Assembly (NCBI GenBank): GCA_017451975.1 | Contig: JAFTNI010000092.1 | Coordinates: forward strand, 1 to 16,253 | Origin: Clostridia bacterium | GTDB lineage: Bacteria > Bacillota > Clostridia > Oscillospirales > CAG-272 | Length of the DNA: 16,253 nt | Direction: 5' to 3' | In this document: positions 12,408 through 16,253 of the stretch, in pieces | Layout: the number at the start of each line of letters is the position of its first letter | Position numbering within the stretch: position 1 is the stretch's first letter | The notes under the pieces: model-generated | Told to the model about the DNA's origin: nothing | Database searches by the model: none | What the model saw: the letters and a program-made list of their open reading frames with translations, nothing else | Translations under genes and position numbers: made by a program

Positions 12408-13445
12408 ATGGTTATGAACAAAAGCTATTACGCCGCGGCAAACACGGAAAAGGGCTTTCGCAGCCTTTTTGCCGAAATATTTTCGCCCTCGTCGCTTTCG
12501 CGCCTTTACATCATAAAGGGCGGCCCCGGCACGGGAAAATCCACCTTTATGTACGGCATAGGCAAGGCCGCGGCGGAGCGCGGTATTCCTGCGGAATATT
12601 ATTACTGCTCGGCGGACACGGGCTCGCTCGACGGCGTGAAGCTGCCCTCGCTCGGCGTTGCCGTAATAGACGGCACCTCGCCCCACGCGCACGAGCCGCG
12701 CTACCCCGGCGCTTGCGAAAAAATTATAAACCTCGGCGAAAATTTCGATTGCGAAAAGCTGCGCGCACACCGCGCGGAAATAGAAATGCTTTCGGAGGAA
12801 TGCTCCGCTTGCTACAGGCGCGGTGTGCGCTTTCTTGCCGCCGCAGGGGAAACGGAGCGCCTGCACCTGGAGGTTGCTGCGCGCGCCTTCGACAGCGAAA
12901 AGGCAAGGAAAGCTGCAAAAAGGCTGCTTTCAAAGGCGAAGCCTGCGCGCGGGGAATATGCAGAGCGCTATATTTCCGCGCTTGGCACGCGCGGCGAGGC
13001 GCACATATACAACCCGCTTGAAAAGGGCGAAAAAGCGGTTTACGTAAGCGGAAAATACGGCGCGGGTAAGCTTTTTCTCGACGTGCTTTATAAGGAGGCA
13101 AAAGCGGGCGGATATACGCTTATGCGCTACCCTGCCGTGCTGTTGCACGATTATACCGAGGGGTTATATATAAAGGAGCTTGGCGTGCGCTTTACCGTGA
13201 CGGAGGAGGCGGGCGAGGAGCTTAACGCCATGCGGTTTGTGCGCGGTGAGGTGCTTGCGGAAAACCGCGGCAAGCTCCGCTTTGCCGAAAAATGCCGCGA
13301 AGCGCTTTTGCAAGGAGCGCTTGCGGAGCTTGCAAAAATGGGCAGAACGCACGACGAGCTTGAAAAATATTATATAGACGCTATGGATTTCGAAAAGAGC
13401 GACGCCGCGCGAAAGGAAACGGAAAAAGAAATTTTTGGTGAATAA
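12408..13445 (+). CDS. PRK06851-type tandem P-loop ATPase
   Basis: The product is 345 residues from the ATG at 12408 (GGAGAAGGA just upstream); the earlier in-frame ATG at 12360 lacks a site. The first half has a Walker A GGPGTGKST at 38-46, then VAVIDGTSPHAHEPRYPGA at 84-102, a hallmark that I associate with the uncharacterised PRK06851 ATPase family in Firmicutes. The second half repeats the fold: VYVSGKYGAGKLF at 211-223 is a P-loop in which Leu222 replaces the Ser/Thr that binds Mg, so the second site is probably degenerate. No signal peptide or membrane segment is seen, so it should be cytosolic. Substrate and role are unknown. It is divergent from rpsU; I see no terminator before the next gene. 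Confidence 0.85.
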   Translation: MVMNKSYYAAANTEKGFRSLFAEIFSPSSLSRLYIIKGGPGTGKSTFMYGIGKAAAERGIPAEYYYCSADTGSLDGVKLPSLGVAVIDGTSPHAHEPRYPGACEKIINLGENFDCEKLRAHRAEIEMLSEECSACYRRGVRFLAAAGETERLHLEVAARAFDSEKARKAAKRLLSKAKPARGEYAERYISALGTRGEAHIYNPLEKGEKAVYVSGKYGAGKLFLDVLYKEAKAGGYTLMRYPAVLLHDYTEGLYIKELGVRFTVTEEAGEELNAMRFVRGEVLAENRGKLRFAEKCREALLQGALAELAKMGRTHDELEKYYIDAMDFEKSDAARKETEKEIFGE

Positions 13446-13480
13446 TGTCTGAAAACCTTGCAAAAAATATAAATTTCATG

Positions 13481-13509
13481 TTGAAATGTTCACAATTATG
13501 TGATATCAT
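13481..13509 (+). promoter_or_regulatory. Promoter of the glycosyltransferase-LRR pair, with a palindrome in its spacer
   Basis: TTGAAA (13481-13486), 17-bp spacer and TATCAT (13504-13509). The spacer carries TCACA-ATTA-TGTGA (13490-13503), a palindrome that a repressor dimer could use. The predicted start is near 13516. Confidence 0.65.
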
Positions 13510-13571
13510 AAAATGATGTAATAACAATGCAAAAACGCGCTTATGCGCTCAGATGTTCAAAGGAGAATAAA

Positions 13572-14297
13572 ATGAAAATATCCCTTATTATACCGATGTA
13601 TAACGAAATGTCTATAGTACACGAAGCGGCGGCTTCCTTTTCGGGTTATATGATGGCTCACTTCGACGATTGGGAGCTTATTTTCGTTGACGACGGTTCT
13701 ACAGACGGTTGCGGCGAGGCTTTCGCGCAGGAATGGATAGAGGAAAACGTAAGCCTTATTTCCTATAAGCCCAACCGAGGCAAGGGTTACGCCGTGCGCC
13801 AGGGAATGCTTGCGGCAACGGGCGATATCATCGTTTTCACCGATTGCGATAACGCTTACGGCACGGCTGTTATAGAAGAAATTTACAAGCGCTTCCTGCT
13901 TTCCGATGCCGATATTATAGTTGGTTCGCGCAACATGGATAAATCGGGCTATGAGGGCTATACCTTCATTCGCCGCCTTGCTTCCAAAACGTATATAAAG
14001 CTTATAAATATCATAGCGGGCTTCGGCAAATACCACCTTTCAGATTCACAGTGCGGCTTCAAGGGCTTCAGGCGCGAGGCGGCGAAAAAGATTTTCGCCA
14101 ACTGCGAGGTAGACCGTTTTGCCTTCGACCTTGAGGCTATTATGATAGGCGGCAAAATAGGCTGCAAATTCGCGCAGATGCCCGTGAAGATAATAAACCA
14201 CAGGGAATCTAAGGTAAACGTGGTGAAGGACGCCGTGCGTATGATAGGCGACGTTCGCAAAATGAAAAAAAGAATCAAAAAGCTGGAGATAAAATAA
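13572..14297 (+). CDS. GT2 family glycosyltransferase (DPM1/ALG5-like)
   Basis: The product is 241 residues from the ATG at 13572, which has AAAGGAG 7 bases upstream. It is a GT-A fold family 2 transferase of the polyprenyl-phosphate-sugar synthase type: SLIIPMYNE at 4-12, FVDDGSTDG at 38-46, NRGKGYAVRQGML at 68-80, the metal-binding TDCDNAYG at 90-97, and SDSQCGFKGFRREAAKKIF at 157-175 followed by RFAFDLE. Such enzymes usually move a hexose from a nucleotide sugar to undecaprenyl or dolichyl phosphate at the inner membrane face. There is no C-terminal membrane pair or GtrA domain; the end is a basic helix (RKMKKRIKKLEIK) that may bind the membrane. The acceptor is unknown. Its stop codon directly abuts the ATG of the LRR gene. 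Confidence 0.88.
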   Translation: MKISLIIPMYNEMSIVHEAAASFSGYMMAHFDDWELIFVDDGSTDGCGEAFAQEWIEENVSLISYKPNRGKGYAVRQGMLAATGDIIVFTDCDNAYGTAVIEEIYKRFLLSDADIIVGSRNMDKSGYEGYTFIRRLASKTYIKLINIIAGFGKYHLSDSQCGFKGFRREAAKKIFANCEVDRFAFDLEAIMIGGKIGCKFAQMPVKIINHRESKVNVVKDAVRMIGDVRKMKKRIKKLEIK

Positions 14298-14876
14298 ATG
14301 AAAGAAACGATTTCTTTGCCCGATGCAATAACGATTGAAAACGGCGTTTTTATAAAATATTGCGGCGACGATGAAAAAGTGATTGTACCCGAGGGCGTGA
14401 CGGAAATTGCAAAATTCGCTTTCTTCCGCAAATCACACATAAAAGAAATCGTTTTGCCGAGCACGCTTGAAAAAATAGGTGAATATGCGTTTTACAATGC
14501 ATACGGAATAACCGAGCTTGTGCTGCCGCAAGGAGTTTGCGAAATAGGCGAAGGCGCTTTTATGTACTGCGGCTTCCGCGAAATGGTGCTGCCGAAGGGC
14601 GTAAAGATAGTTGAAAAAAACACGTTTTCATATAATCACAAGCTGAAAAAGGTAGTTTTGCCACAGGGGCTTATGGAAATAGGCGAAGGTGCTTTCCGTT
14701 TCTGCGATAAGCTTGCTTCTGTAAATATACCTGAAGGCATTGCGAAAATCGGGCCGTACGCCTTTTCCGCCTGCAATTCGCTTATGAAGCTTGACGTTCC
14801 CGAGAGTTGCCAGAAGGGAAGCGATTTTTACACAAGCCCGAAATGGGGCAAGGTTCAAAAGAAAATCAAAAAATAA
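14298..14876 (+). CDS. BspA-like leucine-rich repeat (LRR_5) protein, no signal peptide
   Basis: The product is 192 residues with about five repeats of roughly 23 residues in the BspA/Treponema-type pattern: LP-x-GV-x-x-IG-x-x-AF-x-x-C-x-x-L. Examples are LEKIGEYAFYNAYGITELVL and LMEIGEGAFRFCDKLASVNI. These repeats form a right-handed solenoid that usually mediates protein contacts. There is no signal peptide, membrane helix or wall anchor, so unlike most BspA-like proteins it should stay in the cytosol. The tail (KWGKVQKKIKK) is basic. The ATG follows the glycosyltransferase stop with no gap, and GGAG about 10 bases upstream lies inside that gene, so the two are made together. It ends at a strong terminator. 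Function is unknown. Confidence 0.88.
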   Translation: MKETISLPDAITIENGVFIKYCGDDEKVIVPEGVTEIAKFAFFRKSHIKEIVLPSTLEKIGEYAFYNAYGITELVLPQGVCEIGEGAFMYCGFREMVLPKGVKIVEKNTFSYNHKLKKVVLPQGLMEIGEGAFRFCDKLASVNIPEGIAKIGPYAFSACNSLMKLDVPESCQKGSDFYTSPKWGKVQKKIKK

Positions 14877-14877
14877 T

Positions 14878-14921
14878 AAAACCCCGACAGATTTTTAAGT
14901 CTGTCGGGTTTTATTTTATTC
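14878..14921. terminator. Bidirectional terminator between convergent genes
   Basis: CCCGACAGA (14883-14891), loop TTTTTAAG, TCTGTCGGG (14900-14908), followed by TTTTATTTTATT on the plus strand. On the minus strand the stem is followed by GTTTTATTATTTTTTG. It ends the LRR gene and can serve the gene at 14990 from the other side. Confidence 0.9.
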
Positions 14922-14989
14922 TGTTTGACACAAATACTTCGGGCAAAGCCCATGCCCCTTATTCTTCAGTGTGAAAGCTTAGAATTTTA

Positions 14990-16253
14990 TTATTTTCCAA
15001 ATCCCGTTACGGCGTTGTTATAAGCCGTTTCAACCTGCTTATAATTGAGCGCATGCGCGTAAATTTTAACGTCTGTAAGCGAGAAGAGCGTCATTTGGAA
15101 ATCGTTGCCGCCGCCCTTGCTGTCTATATCCGCGCCGAAGCAGAACGCTGTGCCGACGTTTTCCGTACCGTGAACCTCTGCCTTGCCCGTGTGAGAGCCG
15201 CTGTTTGCAAGCTCGCCGTTGATATAAACAGCCGTATAGGTCGTGTTTGTGTCAGGACTATAGAGCACTGTTCCCACAATGTGAGTAAGCTCGGAATCGG
15301 AAGTTTTTTTGTTTGCGCTTATATTGATGTTTCCGCCTTCAACGTATGTGAAGAAGTAGGGCGAGCCGCTTGACTGTGCCAAGCCCCAGCCGCCGGGGCC
15401 CTGCGTGCCGCAAACAATGCCCTGGGAGCCATCGGGAACATAGTTTACAAACATTGCTTCAACGGTGAAGCCCGTGGAGCTGTTATAGAAATCCTTGAGC
15501 GTTGAAGCCGTGTAATCCTTGAATGTTACAAGCGCATACTGACCTTTTTGCGTAACCCTGAGGGCGGAAAGGGAAGCCGTTTTGCCTGCGAACGTAAAGC
15601 TTTCGCTGCCTATGCTTGCGCCGCCCTTAAGAGCTGCCGTGAATTTATTTTTCGTTGCCGTGATAGCCGTGCCAGTGAAATCGAAATCCTCATAAACCTC
15701 GGGGAGCTCGCCCGTAAGCGTCGCACCGCCTGCGCCGAGGGTGGTCGTGCAGGAAATTTTTCCGCTTTCCGCATCCCACGAGTCAACTGCGGTAACGTCT
15801 ATGGTATATGTGCCTTGCATCGCTATATCAAGCGGGAAGGTGAGCGTTTTCGCCATGCCGGAAACCTGCGGGTGGCGGTAGAAATCGGAAAGGAAGAGGT
15901 ATGTGTTTCCCTGACCTGTGGTTTCGTTTTTAACCGTTATTTTGTAGTGGTGAACAAGGTCATCGTCCGTGCCTGCGGGAACGGTAATGCTCGCGCCCGA
16001 AACTGTGCCCGTGGTGGTGTTGACTTTTGCCGTGAGCACGGGTGTACCCGTAAGAGTGGGTGCTTTATTTGCGCCCGCGCGGTCGTTGCGGTATTTTTCA
16101 AGGTGAGAGCCGTCTGCCTTCGGCGCTTCTGCTTCCCAAGGTGTTTTGAACGTGCTTTCGTTCGAAAAGTCCATGCGCGTTATGCGGAGGTTGCCGCCTG
16201 CGTCAACCTGAACGAGAAGACCGGAGGAAACATCGTGCGCGTCCTTCGGCACG
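14990..16253 (-). CDS. LamG-domain surface/secreted protein, C-terminal part (partial)
   Basis: The frame is open from the right edge to TAA at 14990, about 420 residues; the true start lies outside the window. The first 60 residues (GLLVQVDAGGNLRITRMDF, then a WEAEAP block) resemble the end of the beta domain of extracellular calcineurin-like phosphoesterases. A fibronectin/Ig-like segment follows (APTLTG...GTYTIDVTAVDSWDAESG, about 60-170). The last 210 residues are a LamG/concanavalin-like jelly roll: FTVEAMFVNYVPDG, IVCGTQGPGGWGLA, HIVGTVLYSP, AVYINGELANSG and the usual ending VKIYAHALNYKQVETAYNN. It uses few Cys and no C-terminal LPXTG or membrane anchor, so it ends as a secreted protein. 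The phosphoesterase link is from memory and tentative; the LamG domain is fairly secure. Confidence 0.75.
   Translation of the reverse strand, partial: VPKDAHDVSSGLLVQVDAGGNLRITRMDFSNESTFKTPWEAEAPKADGSHLEKYRNDRAGANKAPTLTGTPVLTAKVNTTTGTVSGASITVPAGTDDDLVHHYKITVKNETTGQGNTYLFLSDFYRHPQVSGMAKTLTFPLDIAMQGTYTIDVTAVDSWDAESGKISCTTTLGAGGATLTGELPEVYEDFDFTGTAITATKNKFTAALKGGASIGSESFTFAGKTASLSALRVTQKGQYALVTFKDYTASTLKDFYNSSTGFTVEAMFVNYVPDGSQGIVCGTQGPGGWGLAQSSGSPYFFTYVEGGNINISANKKTSDSELTHIVGTVLYSPDTNTTYTAVYINGELANSGSHTGKAEVHGTENVGTAFCFGADIDSKGGGNDFQMTLFSLTDVKIYAHALNYKQVETAYNNAVTGFGK

Overview
The window looks like a chromosomal segment of a low-to-mid GC Firmicute, most likely an uncultured gut Clostridia (Oscillospirales/Christensenellales-like). 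The grounds are the mraZ-rsmH division cluster, strong AGGAGG ribosome binding sites, an HPr with both His15 and Ser46, a PRK06851-type ATPase, DUF4330 envelope proteins, a LamG surface protein, frequent ATA isoleucine codons and a CTTCCCCT-hairpin intergenic repeat of a kind I recall from such genomes. The placement is an inference and not finer than class/order.

Layout, right to left for the minus strand, which carries most genes. The right edge (14990-16253) holds the C-terminal part of a large LamG-containing, probably secreted protein. It converges on a plus-strand block through a bidirectional terminator. The plus-strand block holds a two-P-loop ATPase (12408-13445), then a separate promoter driving a GT2 glycosyltransferase (13572-14297) and an abutting BspA-like leucine-rich repeat protein (14298-14876). 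Divergent from the ATPase is rpsU (12161-11982), a 59-residue gene with a perfect TTGACA-17-TATAAT promoter, a 5' hairpin and its own terminator. Downstream of it lies a long collinear run: rimM, trmD, murJ, an O-antigen-ligase-like polytopic protein and two DUF4330-type membrane-anchored proteins. This run joins ribosome/tRNA maturation to envelope polymer assembly. Next comes ptsH (HPr) with its own promoter and a strong terminator, then the uvrC-rsmD-coaD operon.

Between coaD and mraZ is a 727-bp non-coding stretch. It holds a small MITE-like repeat of nested inverted repeats, a bidirectional terminator, a cluster of seven exact TTTTCCACA nonamers (DnaA-box-like) on both sides of an AT-rich segment, the mraZ promoter, and three GTGGTG boxes spaced exactly 10 bp apart that fit a MraZ operator. 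Then follow mraZ, rsmH and, running off the left edge, an Ala/Lys/Pro-rich protein in the ftsL position.

The best leads are: (1) the DnaA-box-like cluster in front of the division operon, which could tie replication initiation to division; (2) a textbook-geometry H-type pseudoknot between the O-antigen-ligase-like gene and the first DUF4330 gene; (3) the murJ/ligase/DUF4330 pair as an uncharacterised envelope module; (4) the coupled cytosolic glycosyltransferase-LRR pair; and (5) the structured uvrC leader whose ribosome binding site can be hidden in a hairpin.
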